Source of the DNA: Tanypteryx hageni
Taxonomy: Eukaryota; Arthropoda; Insecta; Odonata; Petaluridae
Reading direction: 5' to 3'
NCBI GenBank assembly: GCA_028673005.1
Contig: CM054114.1
Coordinates: 12,431,108-12,495,107 of the forward strand
Length of the DNA stretch: 64,000 nt
Numbering within the stretch: the first letter of the stretch is position 1; each line of letters starts with the position of its first letter. The notes under the pieces are model-generated. The model saw only the letters and a program-made list of their open reading frames with translations. It did not search any database and was not told the origin of the DNA. This document shows, in pieces, positions 35,440-48,175 of the stretch. The translations under genes were made by a program, and so were the position numbers.

Positions 35440-37870
35440 GAGTATTTTGTCTAAATGAACCGATATGACTTTTCAATACCATCCGGCAGCCAGCCTTCCA
35501 TAAAAAATTCTCTAAGATCTGCTAAATTAGTAGGCACACGGTTCTATAGCATTTTCAACCTTATGCTGTCGTAAAAGCGACTGTAGTGGAAATTATTTTG
35601 CAACTATATAAAATATATTATATTTCGGTAAGCTAACCTCTCACGTTGCTATTTTACTGCCGTTTGACCTCCACAGCTAGACCGCATATTATAGTGACTG
35701 ATATTTTGCATTACTGCGTTGTTTTTCGTTTGAGGAAATATTTATATAAATTTCTGTAAAACATATTTAATTCTAGACAATTACTTGCTTTGTGGGGAAC
35801 TTTAAAACCCACATTAAGAGAAAATTTACATTCTCCCATATAGGTATCAAAATTGGCATCGCAAAAATTCATAGCAAACACTCAAACTTAAACTTTGATT
35901 TTCCTTTGGTGTTTCAAATACAAATGTATTTTATCATTCTCCCTTTTTAAATGAATAGAGCAAGCAGTCCAAAGAAGTATACTAGGGCTTACATTTTTAA
36001 ATTTACAAAACAAACCTGCCATGATTTACTGTTTTTCACTAAATTTAAACTGCTTAATAGAGCTTGTAACCTACCGGTATACAGCTATATGCCAATACCT
36101 TAATGTCTACAGAAGCATTCGTATCATGATAAAGGATTAAATTGGTGAGCTATAATTTTTAAACTCAATTGCCGTTTACCGAAAAATACAGACTTTTTCG
36201 AGAAATATAACTTTGTTAAAGCTTTGAAAATTCTGAAAATGAAGCTCATTACTTTAATTAAAATTTTAAATATTGACTATGTAAGGCAAAATGAAAACAA
36301 TATAAGGAATTTAAAGTGTAGTGCTATGAGGCCTCGGTAAAAAAACTCGGTTCTTTTCGAATACATGATTGACTGCTCTTTTCTCTGTATTCAGGATCGG
36401 CCAGCACTGGAGGGGGCCCGGATGCGATTATCCATGGGGCTCCCTGATATATGTGACATCTGAATAATGAATTTTGGTTCAGTTTTTTACAAAGCGATGT
36501 TTGATAAAAACATTTTTAAGCTCTAAGCATACAAAAAAACATCACAGTAAACTGTAGATAATTCTGTGATTTATGGACCACCAGTTTTAAATTACAACTT
36601 TTTTGAAGTGTATTTATTGCAAATCAGTTTAGAAAGCTTTTTCAGTAAACACACCTGATACTTGAGTGATTCAGATCTAACTAGTATAAAAGCCCGTCAA
36701 TATGCCGGGAAGGAATATATTATTTATTATTTAGCTTAAAATCTCTTAACTTATTATTATTAAAAATAATTTATTCATATCTTTCAAAGATCAAAATTGT
36801 ATTCAAAACTCTAATAAAATGGATATATGACATAAACTTTATTGATTTGTCACAGAAAACCGTTGTGCTTTATTTAAGACTCTCTGGATGAGACGTTAAA
36901 TGCTTGATCGCTCGTATTAAGGCACCCAATACGTACGTATATAGAGGGTGTTTCACAACCGGTCTGCCATGCTTCAGGAGGTAAGATAGAGTAAAAAAAG
37001 TTAATACAACATTGGTCCTATTTCCAACCGTTGAGGACACTGTTGCGATAAGTTCAAAATCGTAATTTCGTCTTGCGTTTTATCACAAAATGAATCAGCA
37101 GTTCACTCCCAGTGAATATACTGATATCCATTACATTTTTGTTTTTTTTTTAGTAAAAGAATGAAAGTTTTCACGTCTCTAAATTGATTTTTATGTGTTA
37201 TCTTATGGGAAATAGAAGTAATCTTCTGGATTAAAGCCCGGGTCCTTTTTGGAGATTTTTGTTTTGTAAACGGCTTGTACTATAAGGGTCAAATATTTCT
37301 AACAAATTTCTATCTTCTACCTAATCGGAAAGCGTGCTGATAATACCATTAGTCAGTCATAAATAGTTCTCGAATCTCCCACTATTTTATAACGACTCTT
37401 TAAGAGCGGCGCCACAGTCGAGCATCACACCTGACTCATAACCAAGCAAATTATATAGGGTTGATGATAATGATTAATGGTCGCAAATATTATATGGAAA
37501 GAAGACGAGTACTACAGTACGCATATCAAGTCTGCAATACGTTTTATTCGGAAAGACCAAAGTTTAGGCAGCTAGCCCAAATTAAACGGAAGAGTACTAA
37601 AATGTATACAGTTAAACTAAGTGGTCGACTTTCTCCTTATTGTATAATATTATTATCTAATATATTATTATTATTATATTAGTATTTTCCGGTCCCACAG
37701 GCCTTCAACTCCTAGCTACTAGCTTAGCTTTTAGCAATTACGAGCTAATTTTACAATATTTCTTTATAAACCACATTATTTGCCAACCTTTCTCTTTCAA
37801 GCTTTACTACAAGTTTTCCTTCAGTCTCATTAGCCCGTGGTATAAACCATAAGCATTGTTAATTTCATGA
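35440..37870. other. Gene-free AT-rich DNA
   Basis: No supported gene. About 36395-36460 contains a GC-rich phrase (CACTGGAGGGGGCCCGGATG) like that of the fragment at 8057. Confidence 0.45.
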
Positions 37871-37879
37871 GTTCCCTAG

Positions 37880-38062
37880 CCGCTCAATAAGATAGTTATT
37901 TTTATCGATGACGGAGAATTTCAGTATTTTTTGTTACATGCTGATTCAAGAGAATTATGCGCAACTGTTTATGAAGTAATCGATACAAAAATTGGAGCAA
38001 CTTTAGAAAATTTGACCGATGTATGGCTGGATGTATTTCAAGCAATTCGAGGATATGAATGA
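37880..38062 (+). CDS. Unrecognised open segment with acceptor-like start, possible terminal exon
   Basis: After TTCCCTAG at 37879 the plus strand is open for 60 codons in phase 0, ending at TGA 38060-38062. The peptide looks protein-like (IVIFIDDGEFQYF early, DVWLDVFQAIRGYE at the end) with acidic and hydrophobic residues spaced as in a folded domain. I do not recognise the family. It has no ATG start of its own and would need an upstream exon, which I could not find. It could be a host terminal exon, a transposase relic, or chance. Confidence 0.25.
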   Translation, partial: PLNKIVIFIDDGEFQYFLLHADSRELCATVYEVIDTKIGATLENLTDVWLDVFQAIRGYE

Positions 38063-38681
38063 CCAATTGGCTTCTAAAATTCATAAAAATGTTTAATCTA
38101 CTTTTAACTAAAGGCTTGCGTTCGCTTTAATCTCCATCAACCCATCTCTAATTATGGCATGTCCTGATCGAAAACGTTAGGCACACCAACATTAGTTTCG
38201 ATCGATTGCCTTTGGCCGCGACGATCTAAACCCCTTTTAACCGAAGCTGAAAGTGAAAGGAGACGAAGGGAAAGAAAAGTCTTCCTACCTTTGGTGCGAT
38301 TAAAAATTTCCAGCGGTGGGAGAAGGCATTCTCACGCGATGACACACTCAAACGCGCGCACACACACGGCATCATCACAAAATGGCCGTATCGCATCACA
38401 CTTCGGGGCTCACAAAGGAAATCAAGGGTGAAGATTTAACATTGGAAACGGAAGAAAATGGAGAGATTCACAGCACCTAGAATGGGAATAGAAACGAAAC
38501 TCACTGGTAGTGCTGCAATGAAAGAAGCCGCATTTTAAATAAAAATAGCTCAAGCGATAATTTTAAAAACTTCGATTGCGATTCTTCCTCGTTCCCAACA
38601 AGTTAATGGTTTAAATCTAAATACGGTTTATAACTAAACATTTTGCTAACAATATGGTTATGTCTACCTTTTTAAAAAATA

Positions 38682-39078
38682 ATGAAAAGTGGGGGTGTAC
38701 CCCTTCCCCCTTCGAAGGACAGCTGTCGCGAAATTTCTTCCTTTTTCTCGCAATATTCGGACGTCATCACGCCGGACCTAAGGAACACAACCTTAATTGA
38801 ATACGAAATCGAATTGTCTGATTCTACCCCAATTCGTTCACATCCGTATAAATTGTTTCCGCCTAAACTGGCCTCGATGAAGAATCAGGTGACGTCAATG
38901 TTAGAGAAAGACGTGATCGAAGAATCAAACTCCCCATTTGCTTGTCCGGCCTTTCTCATCCCAAAGAGAAATGGATCAGATCGCCTTGTAATCGACTACC
39001 GCAAAATTAAGAAAAGGGTTAAATATGATAATTATCCGGTACCTTCGATTGAGCTAGCTTTCGCTTACCTTGGTTCTG
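38682..39078 (+). pseudogene. Ty3/gypsy pol, 5' part (start of reverse transcriptase)
   Basis: An open frame encodes the beginning of a gypsy-type reverse transcriptase. Seen are ELSDSTPIRSHPYKLFPPKL, the linker MLEKDVIEESNSPFACPAFL, and the motif RLVIDYRKIKK with YPVPSI. This is the finger region before the catalytic palm. Gag, protease and a 5' LTR are absent upstream, so the element is 5' truncated. The frame is cut at 39078 by the LINE insertion and resumes at 42291 after the duplicated target. Confidence 0.9.
39039..39078 (+). repeat. 40-bp target site duplication, left copy
   Basis: This 40-bp piece of gypsy reverse transcriptase (starting GTACCTTCGATTGAGC) is identical to 42251-42290. 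The two copies flank the LINE exactly. The reading frame of the gypsy element is continuous if one copy plus the LINE is ignored. Confidence 0.95.
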
Positions 39079-42000
39079 TTAGTGCCTGGCTGTCGAAGGG
39101 TAAGGACGTGCCTTTCACTTCCTCCTGCGAGAGCTTCTGACCTGCGGGTGACCGGCGCTTTAATAGCAGTAGCTGTAGAGTAGCTGTAGCAGCTGTCCTT
39201 CCGTAGCTGTATCGTTGTGTAGCAGTAGAAGTAGAGTCGAAGTAACCGTACTGATAAGCAGAACTAACTTTTATTTATATTGTTTATTGTAGTATCTCTT
39301 AATCCCAATATCGTTATTTTCAGATTTCATAGGGGCATCGAGTGTAATACAGTTTCTGGTCGTGAAGTGAGAGAGTCCACCTGCAAAAGCCGTAATAGAG
39401 CAGTTAATGCTTCGAGCGATAACGAGAAATTAAATATTATAGTTTTAAACTGCCGCAGCATTCGTAGGAAGTCTGCCGAACTCGAACAAGTAATTCGCAC
39501 GTTGCATGCGGATGTAGTTATAGGTACGGAAAGTTGGCTCACTGAAGATATCGCTAGCCAAGAAATTTTTCCGAAAAACTATAGAGTATACAGAAAAGAC
39601 CGTGCCAATAGAATAGGTGGCGGAGTATTTTTGGCAATAAGTGAAAAGTACGATAGTTGTCAGATCCCTATTATCGATGAAACGACCGGGAGCGTGTGGT
39701 GCCGCCTAGGTAAGGATAATTCGAAAAAGTTATATTTATGCTCATTTTACAGACCACCTAATGCCAAAGTTGATTATATTTTAAGTTTAGAGAGGCAATT
39801 AGCCGAGCTTAGATCTATTATGAACGACGGTTACGTGATAATTGGAGGCGATTTTAACTTACCGTCAATCGATTGGGAAAACCTGTTTCGTTACGGGAGG
39901 TAAAGAACGCGAATCGTGTGAAAGCTTAATTGACACGTTTCACGAATATTCCTTAATCCAGATGGCACGAAAAGCCACGCGTTCGGGCAATGTTCTCGAC
40001 TTGCTTGCTTCTAACATCCCGCATAGGATAACTAAGGTATCCACAGAGGAGGGACTTAGCGACCATCGAGCTGTGTATGCGGAGTGCAAATTAAAGGTCG
40101 AAAGACATCCTAAGCCCCTTCGGAATGTATACGCTTTCGCCAAGGCCGACTTTAAAAGTTTCAGGTTACATCTCAAAAGTACCTTTGTCAGTTATCGTGA
40201 AAAGACAGAACGATTAGGTATGGAGCCATCATGGTTATTATTTAAGGATATACTAGGAAAAGGTATCAATGGATTTATCCCCAGTAAGTTAAAATCTGAT
40301 AAAAAAGAACCTCGTTGGTTTAATAAGGAAGTCAGGATTGCTTTAAGACGCAAAATTGAAAAACATACCTACCACCGCTTCCGATGAGTATCGCACAGCT
40401 ATAGACCATGAGTATAACAGTGCCCGCGTACTAGCGAGAAAAACCATGCGCAACGAATTTAACACCTTCCGGAATGAGGTATTAAATACAAAATTGAAGG
40501 AGGATCCAAAAGCGTTCTGGTCCTATGTAAGAGAAGTCAAGGGAGGGGGTCCTTCAATACCCTCCCTGCGATGTGATTCCGGAGACATCCTTCACGATGG
40601 GGAGGATAAAGCAAATCTACTAAACGTTTACTTCGCGAAGGCGTTCACGGCAGGTGGAGATATACTTGAAGATAATCTTATTCCCGATGGATGTACTCTG
40701 ATGGATAATATTAAAATCTCTGAGGCAGGAATAGCGAAGCAACTGGGTGCGATAAAGCCCAACAAAAACCCAGGACCAGAAGGAATTCCCGCGCGTGTAT
40801 TAAAAGAACTAGCAGAAGAAATAGCTCCCTTCCTTCGGATAGTTTTCGAGAAATCTCTTACCCTCTGTGAGGTTCCTGATGATTGGAAACTAGCACACGT
40901 CACACCCATTCATAAGGGAGGTGACAAAGAAAACCCCGAAAATTATAGGCCGATTTCTCTAACATCATTATCACGTAAGATTTTGGAGCACATTATTGTT
41001 AGCAACACAATGCGATATCTTGAAAGTAGATCGCTCTTAGTCAGCTGTCAACATGGCTTCAGAAAAGGTAGATCCTGTGACACCCAACTCAGTCTGTTTG
41101 TGAATGATGTTTTATCATGCGGCGAAAATAATAAGCAGGTCGATGCAGTGTTCCTTGATTTTAGAAAAGCTTTTGACAAGTTTCCCCACCGTAAGTTGTT
41201 ATTAAAATTGGGAAATCTTGGCGTTAATGTTTAAGTCATTAACTGGGTTCGCGCTTTCCTTTGGAATAGAAAACAAAAAGTAGTCATCGATGGTAAGTCC
41301 TCGAGTGTGGCAGATGTAGTCTCTGGAGTGCCGCAGGGTAGTGTGATAGGACCTATGCTTTTCTTGCTTTATATAAACGACATCAGCTCAGTTGTGAAAA
41401 GTAATATCAGGCTTTTTGCGGATGACACCGTTGTCTACAGAGAAATTAGTGGTCCTAGCCACCATCGTCAGCTTCAGGATGATCTGGATGCGTTATCTGT
41501 TTGGTGCAAGAAATGGCAGCTAGAAATCAATCAGAAAAAGAGTAACGTTCTAAACTTTTGGAAATCTAGAAGCCCATCGTCCGTGTTTACCTACTCGATA
41601 GATGGTGAGAGCATTCCTGTTTCGGAATCCGTGAAATACCTCGGGGTAACCTTGAATCGTGACCTGTCTTGGGACACCCACATAAGACGAGTGATAGGTG
41701 CGGCAAATAAGAAGTTGGCTTTTGTGCGTAGGATAGTCAGGAAAAGCACGGAAAAAGTGAGAGAATCCTGTTATTTATCGTTGGTTAGACCTCAAATGGA
41801 ATACGCAGCAGCGGTTTGGGATCCATATCAGAGGGGACTCATAAAGGATTTAGAAAAAATACAGCGGCGAGCAGCTAGCTAGATTCGTGAAAAAGAATTA
41901 CGATAAAAATCAGAGCGTTACGTTACTCATTGATGAGTTGAGTTGGCCATCGTTGAAAGATCGTAGATTACAGGCGAGACTTAAACTTCTAGATAAATAT

Positions 42001-42250
42001 AGGTCGGAGATATTCGTAAATGAAATGAAGGATATTATTCGACAACCAACGTATATCGGACGGAGGGATAATGAGGACAAGATTCGCGAAATAGATAGTA
42101 GTACGGAGAGGTATAAGGAGTCCTTTTTCCCTAGGACAATACGTGACCACAATAGATAACTGTGAATAATAATTTGTTAGAAACTTGGTGCGCGGCACCC
42201 CCTGCCATCCACCGTCAAGGTGACTTGCAGGGTAATATGTAGATGTAGAT
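39079..42250 (+). mobile_element. CR1-like non-LTR retrotransposon inserted in gypsy pol
   Basis: The 3172-bp insert lies exactly between the two 40-bp duplications. It starts TTAGTGCCTGGCTGTC and ends with a short GTAGAT-type tail (about 42235-42250) rather than poly(A), which is usual for CR1/L2-type LINEs. About 350 bp of leader, rich in GTAGCTGT words, precedes the endonuclease. No separate ORF1 is present, so the copy is either 5' truncated or from a single-ORF lineage. Confidence 0.9.
39280..42159 (+). pseudogene. CR1-like LINE endonuclease/reverse transcriptase, broken
   Basis: Protein for target-primed reverse transcription. Endonuclease motifs: LNCRSI (39444), GTESWL (39523), FYRPPN, GGDFNLPSIDW (39844), LSDHR (about 40055). 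Reverse transcriptase motifs: NPGPEGIP, WKLAHVTPIHKGG, YRPISL, QHGFRKGRSC, VFLDFRKAFD, GVPQGSVIGP, and the catalytic FADD at 41415-41426, all in order. Breaks are frameshifts near 39885 and 40370, a TAA at 41232-41234, and a shift near 41880. At the last site GCTA is doubled (CAGCTAGCTAG), consistent with a 4-bp duplication. The C-terminal part ends at 42159. Catalytic residues are intact, so loss of function is by frame breaks only. Confidence 0.9.
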
Positions 42251-42290
42251 GTACCTTCGATTGAGCTAGCTTTCGCTTACCTTGGTTCTG
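42251..42290 (+). repeat. 40-bp target site duplication, right copy
   Basis: Identical over 40 bases to 39039-39078. The base before it is T here and G there, so 40 is the maximal match. Confidence 0.95.
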
Positions 42291-43915
42291 CCAGGTTCTT
42301 TTCGATTTTAGATCTCAATTCTGCTTTTCATCAGATTCCTTTGTCACACCAGAGTAATCCTTTCACTGCGTTTATTACCCCCTTTGGTCTTTATCAGTAT
42401 AGAAGGTTACCATTTGGACTCCGTACTAGCCCCAAAATATTTTCAAGATTGATCGATAAGGTTTTAGGGGACTTAAAATCTAATTGTGTATTTCCTTATA
42501 TCGATGACTTATGTATCTATTCTGAATCTTATGAGGCACACCTGGACCACATCGGCAAGGTACTGCAGACTTCGTCATCCAGATCTCACTGTCCAACCAG
42601 ACAAAATGAAAGTTGCTCAGTCAGCTGTTAACTTCTTGGGACATCAGATAACATGTGGTACCCTGCAGATAGATCCTGATGAATTTTTAGGTTCCTACTT
42701 CACTGAAACAGGTCGTTTCCTTCCTTGGTATGTCAGGTTTTTATTCATAATTTACTACTAATTTTGAAAAATTGGCCGCTCCCTTAAATGCTTTGAGGAG
42801 AAAGAATGCCACTTTTCATTGGATCGACTCCCATCGTGATTCTTTTAAGAAAGTTAAAAATGTCTTGTCCTCTCCTTCAGTTCTTCATTTGCCTAATTTT
42901 AATGCAGATTTCTATCTCTTTGCGGATGCTAGCAATATTGCTTTGGGAGCCACTCTCAATCAGCTGATCAATGGTAATTTTAAACCGGTAGCCTATGCTA
43001 GCAAAACACTTAATGCTCAAGAGTCTTGTCTGTCCACTTATGAATTGGACCTGTTGTTTCGCAACTCAAAAATTTAAGCCATGCCTGCAGGCAAGACCCT
43101 TTCATTTGTATACTGATCTTGCTGCTCTCACTTGGCTTTTTTATCACCCTAAACAATCAGGTAAAATTGGTCATGTGGTTTTAAAACTGTCTTGTTTCCG
43201 TTTTACAATTCACCATGTATCTGCTTCTTGTAATAGGGCTGCTATTGCTTGTCTCGGGTTAGACTCTTGGGATCACCATTCTGATCCAACCCCCGTTCAT
43301 ATTTCTTGTTTATTGCAACATGTTCCATTGTCCTTTACCAATATTCGCCATCATCAGGCTTCGGACAGAGACATGTGCAAAATAATAGAGCAAATCAGGT
43401 CAGTGAAAATCATTCCGAATTATCCCTTGAAAGGCGACTTAACACGTCACCATTCCCTGGGCTCTAAGAAGCCTCGTGTTGTAATACCTCTTGCTTTGAG
43501 AGAGATGATCTTCCAATACTTTCATTCTTCTCCTAATGATGGTCATCCAGGTAGTGCAAAATCTTACGATAAAATCTCCCGTGAGTTTTGATGGTTAGAT
43601 ATGAGAGCAGATGTTTTGAAAAGGGTTAAAAGTTGTCATGATTGTCAGATATTGTTTACCCCCAGGTCGTCACTCAGCTAATTTCTCGATTTATCCTTGG
43701 GAAAGAATATTTATTGATTTTGTAAATTTGGTCATGCTTATGCTTTAACCATAATTGATGGCTTTAGCAAATTTGTAATTATTCAACCGGTTAGAAATTC
43801 AACAAGTAAAGCTGTTGTTGATATCTTAACAAAGCTTGTATTTTCTAAATTTGGGGTTCCCAAATATATCGTCTCAGATAATGCTTCCTCTTTCATGGAC
43901 ATTTTCAAACGTTAA
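42291..43915 (+). pseudogene. Ty3/gypsy pol, 3' part (RT palm, RNase H, integrase), broken
   Basis: This continues the gypsy pol after the LINE. FFSILDLNSAFHQI carries the first catalytic Asp, FGLYQYRRLPFGL follows, and YIDD is at 42497-42508. A frameshift near 42563 leads to FLGHQITCG. RNase H starts about 42905 (YLFADASNIALGA) and is shifted near 43060. The integrase zinc finger has its His pair about 43520-43550 and CHDC at 43634-43645, with a TGA at 43589 between. The core shows IDGFSKFV and VSDNASS (two of the D,D,E acids) and then stops at 43913. The final Glu, integrase C-terminus, env and 3' LTR are missing. The family resembles elements of the 17.6/gypsy type. Confidence 0.88.
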
Positions 43916-46900
43916 TAAACGTCTTTCCACCAAGCTCTAAATAAATGAAAAATTTCAGCTCCCTAGTTTGCCCCATAGTACCTAAACATTAATCAATTTG
44001 TTTAAACTTGAAGAATTTTTAACAACTAAGTGAATCGATATATCAGAATTTATATAATCTTTATTTTCTTATTTTGCGAATTTGACCTTGACAAATGCAT
44101 ATAATCCTACCCACATTAAAAAATTCGAGACTCCAGCTCATTTGAAAGTGCCCAAATCCTCCTATATGTTATATGAAATATCGTAAGTAAAAAGTAGCTA
44201 TATGGTATGATATGCACGCATGTATGTGGTCTCTCCCTCTCCGAGATGTGATGAGTTTGTTTATCTCTCTCTCTATTCTTCCTTTGAATTTGGCGCTTCG
44301 CATGGGAGAGACTTTCACTCCGTAATCGCCCTCTAGCGGTTCGTGTTGCGGAATGAAAGTTTAAACGCGCGACTCTGCTCTTAAATCATGGAGCGAGTTA
44401 TCAGTCATCGTTGCCGCTTGAATAATTTCGAGCGAAGCGCTTCCTCTGATCTCTTTCCTTGATGTCGGAGTTTATTTAACTCTGTAGATATTTCAACACC
44501 CGCCATCGGTCCCTAACAAACGGCGCGCGCGTTTAGCCTGCGATTAAACTCGGCAATCTTTCATGCGGCGTATGGGTTCCATGCTTTGGATGGTTTCGTG
44601 GCTCCGCAAAATAAACTATTTTCATCTTAACGTCCCGGTTTAAAAATTCACGTTATCGGATGCTCGTTTTATTCTGGGATGAACATATTCAGCATCAAAA
44701 TGATTCTAGCTTATAATCAAAAGCTTACCTCACGTAATCGAATGTTTTTAATTTTTTTTCCTGTTGTGTGAAACTCGTTATTTCGACGGCGTCATTGCGT
44801 TGTTTACAGTGAATTCATACAGATTTTAATTGGATATAATTTTACGTTGATTGATTCGCTGTTCCGAAAAAACACGGCGATATTCATTATCTAATTGCAA
44901 CGTAATCAGAATTTTCGGATTTAATTGTCGTTAGTTTTAAATACTGATTTTATTAACTGTAATTTAAGTCTGGAAACCATATGTAAAACGTAGTTTTTTT
45001 AGTTTCCAACTTGACGAAATGATATGATTTAACGTGTTATTCTTTGGTGATCTACCGCCATTAGAATTAATAACGGCTCGTTGGTTAGTCAACACCATTT
45101 TTTTATCTTCAAAGAGTGCTACTCGAATTATAAATTTAAACCTTTGTCAGTGTTGCATTTATTCGTTGATTTAAAGTTATATAAACGTTTTATAGTTTTA
45201 TTGGCTTTCGATTTCTAGAATGAATTTTATGAGTAGCGCACACAATTATAGCTTCATCATAGAATGGGTTCATCATGTTATCCGCCCACGCATCCGGCAG
45301 GGACATAACTATTTGGGCGTAAAGGGGCATCACCGCAACCGTGCCCTGAAACCCAAAGGGACCAAGCCCAATGTATCTATGCAATGTTTGTCGATATGCA
45401 TTTAAATTATAGACTCTTAAATTAAAGTTACTTAGCGCTGCTAATTAAAAACTCCGAAATTATCGCAAAGAAAAGAAAACTTCGGCGTAAGCCTAAAATT
45501 TTCTACTCTCAGATACGAAAAAAATGTTTATCATAAAAAAGACAAGAAAATGTCAGCTGTAACGTTGAAGATTTTTTTCTTAGTATTTGATTGAGCCTCA
45601 ATCCCCTGCTTTTATTTTATGATGCTTTACGAGCAATTATACCTAGGTACCATTTTTCTTTTAATATTGAAAATAGATTGTTTTTAGCATCTGTTAGTCA
45701 TTTATTTGGCCCGTATTTCACTACAAGCGGGGACGTGAAGCTACAGTTAATGGGCGTTGTGTGTGTGGGGGGCCCTTCTGCTTAGACTGCACCCGGACCC
45801 TTAGAATCTTAGTTACGCTCCTCGTTTTCAAATTTTGCCACGAAGTAAGATTCGATTTTTATTTTTATCCATTTTAGATTATGTGAGTAACCACCTCCCG
45901 CTCGTTTTCATCTTATTCTGCCGTTCAAAAACGCACTTTAGGAGTTAAATATGTGAAAAATATATCAGGTATTTAAATTCCTGGGAGAGAATGTAACGGT
46001 CAACTGATGCAAGACGTGTGAAGCACGGAACTCTGTGAAGCGAGTCACGGCTCCTTCCTTGGACAGATGGGCGGCTGGGATGGAATTTCAATTGATGAAT
46101 GGATCATGAAAATTTTACGGCGTCCGATGAATATTGCTTACCTGCGCAGCAGCGTGTATCGAAATGCGCATGCGCCGAATTTATTGGCATTACGCGGAAA
46201 TATTATTTGCATCGTAAAAATATCGCATGACAACAATCTTGAGTTATTACCTGGACGCCCAACCGTATTTTTACACGCCAGGCTGCTTCGCACCGTCAAA
46301 TAGAATGGGAAATGTATGTTTCGGAATAGCAGATAAAGCAAATTAGCCCTCGCGTTATATCTAACATCCACATCGGGTCGCTTTCTCTACCCTATTCACT
46401 TTTCCGAGCGCAAGCCATAGATGATAACGCTCGCTTATGCGGAATCGCTGACTTTACAGATTCACTCCCTGGCACACCCCACTATTAACATAAAGCAATT
46501 AAAATACCTCCTATAAGTAAACCAGAACTTGTGCATTTATCAGACATCGAAGGTAAAATAACTGCCTTGCGAGATTCCTAAGCAAACACCAAAGGCACAT
46601 GCACTAAGAAAAAGCTATACCTTTCCTATATAGCGCCCTAAACATCGATAGGATTGAAACAAAAGCACACTCCTTGAGTACACAGGCACCCTACTTAGCA
46701 GCCCATATACTGGCGTTCTCTCCTCTCGGAATGCTTTAATTGCTTCCTCCGAAACTTCCTCTCAGTCGAAAACACATGTGAAAACCGATCGCAAAAAATA
46801 ACGGAAACCGCGAAACCTCCGCGCAGAAATCGCTAAAACGACAGACAGACAGAGGTAAGCCAACATCTGACACGCCTTTCAACCAGAAAACCAAACGTTC

Positions 46901-47163
46901 TGCTAAGTTTCCTAAGCTGCGAAGGGGAAGCGAACTTAGGTTTATCTATTTAATAAAATTAATAAAAAATGTAGAAGTTTTATATTTTCCTTGAGGTTTA
47001 AAAGGAATTTATAACTGAAATTTCTTATTTATTGTTTTACTAAACTGTGTAGCACTAGAGAACTGACGTATAACACGCTTTTGAAGACAAAAAACACTTT
47101 ATTTAGAAATGTGATAAGGTAATTTTGGAATTCAAAAATAATAATACTTCAATTTATCATATA
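43916..47163. other. Gene-free DNA
   Basis: No LTR, coding gene or RNA gene was recognised. At 45720-45825 a GC-rich piece ending CTTAGTTACGCTCC (opposite strand starts GGAGCGTAACTAAG) looks like one end of a MITE. Two small open frames (45220-45405, 46067-46303) have no recognisable features. Confidence 0.45.
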
Positions 47164-47300
47164 CAGTGGAACTTCCATAACTCGAAAGTCTTTAACTCAA
47201 ATACTCCATAACTCGATGTGAATTAATTTTACCGAGCAAAATCCCTATCTTAAAAACGAATTGCCATAACTGCAATTTTCTATAACTCGAATATTTTTTG
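47164..47300 (+). mobile_element. Left end of a pogo/Tigger-like element
   Basis: After a TA target, CAGTGGAACTTCCATAACTC matches the kind of terminal repeat seen in pogo/Tigger elements, with repeated ATAACTCGAA words just inside. No right end or transposase was found in the following kilobase, so this is a fragment. Confidence 0.6.
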
Positions 47301-47739
47301 TTTCCCTTGAAGTTCGAATTGAAAATTCCATTGTAAACTTAAAATTAAATAAACATAAAATTATTAATTTGGTTATGAATACTTGTGAGTTGCTCTCGAT
47401 GTCTGTAACTTTCATTTAAACTACTAGGATTTTTTAAATTTCCTTTGAAATTAAATGCTATAATTTAGCAATTCACTCAGTTCTAATTATTTGTGCGTTA
47501 TAAATTTACATGGTGATTTTTTTAATTTGGCTCTGGTCTCGTCATCAATCGACAGAACCATGGAATGAATAAAGTTCGCTTAGACGAAAATAAATGCAAT
47601 ATTACACTTCTCAATCTTTCGTTTTCCTTCTCTATCTTTCTCTCGTCAATATCTTCCCCTCTTCCAATTCCATCTTCTCGCATTCTCTATCTCTTCTCGT
47701 TCCACATCACTTTCACGCCCTTCTTCCATCCCACTATAG

Positions 47740-48001
47740 CAAGGATCGGCAAACATTTCTGTGAATGCTTCGGAGGGCCGCATTGCAAGTCACGAGAGCT
47801 TCGGCGAGCCAAATGAGTGTTTACATATTGAAGTTACCTAGAGATTCTGTGCTCTCATATTTTTGAGGGAATAATTTTGCTGGAAAAATCGAAATTTTCT
47901 GTTAAATTTTACCAATAAATTTTTCATCATAGCTTCGCGGGCCGCATGAAGCGCTCTCGGGGGCCGCATGCGGCCCGAGAGCCGTATGCTGTCGATCCCT
48001 G
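47740..48001. mobile_element. hAT MITE, 262 bp, perfect target duplication
   Basis: The ends CAAGGATCGGCAAAC and GCTGTCGATCCCTG are an imperfect inverted pair. The flanking 8-bp words CACTATAG (47732-47739 and 48002-48009) are identical. The interior is GC-rich with GGGCCGCATGCGGCCCG near the right end, a strong palindrome. It is the same family as 8587-8904. Confidence 0.9.
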
Positions 48002-48175
48002 CACTATAGCAGTGGTTCTAAAACTTTTTTTGAGCTGCGGCACACTTCTAAAAAAATCTGATGTGGCCACCATATGACTTTCTCCATACCTGTAATATTT
48101 CTAAAAAATTCCAAAAAGGTTACTTAATAATAAATATTTTAAGACCGAGAAAATTTTAGACTTGACAAAGAACAG

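Noticed and set aside
37902..38084. Minus-strand open frame opposite the 37880 segment
   Set aside because: The plus-strand reading has better coding character; the minus frame looks like its shadow.
38100..44600. LTRs for the gypsy element
   Set aside because: No matching direct repeats were found on the two sides of the pol fragment; both ends appear truncated.
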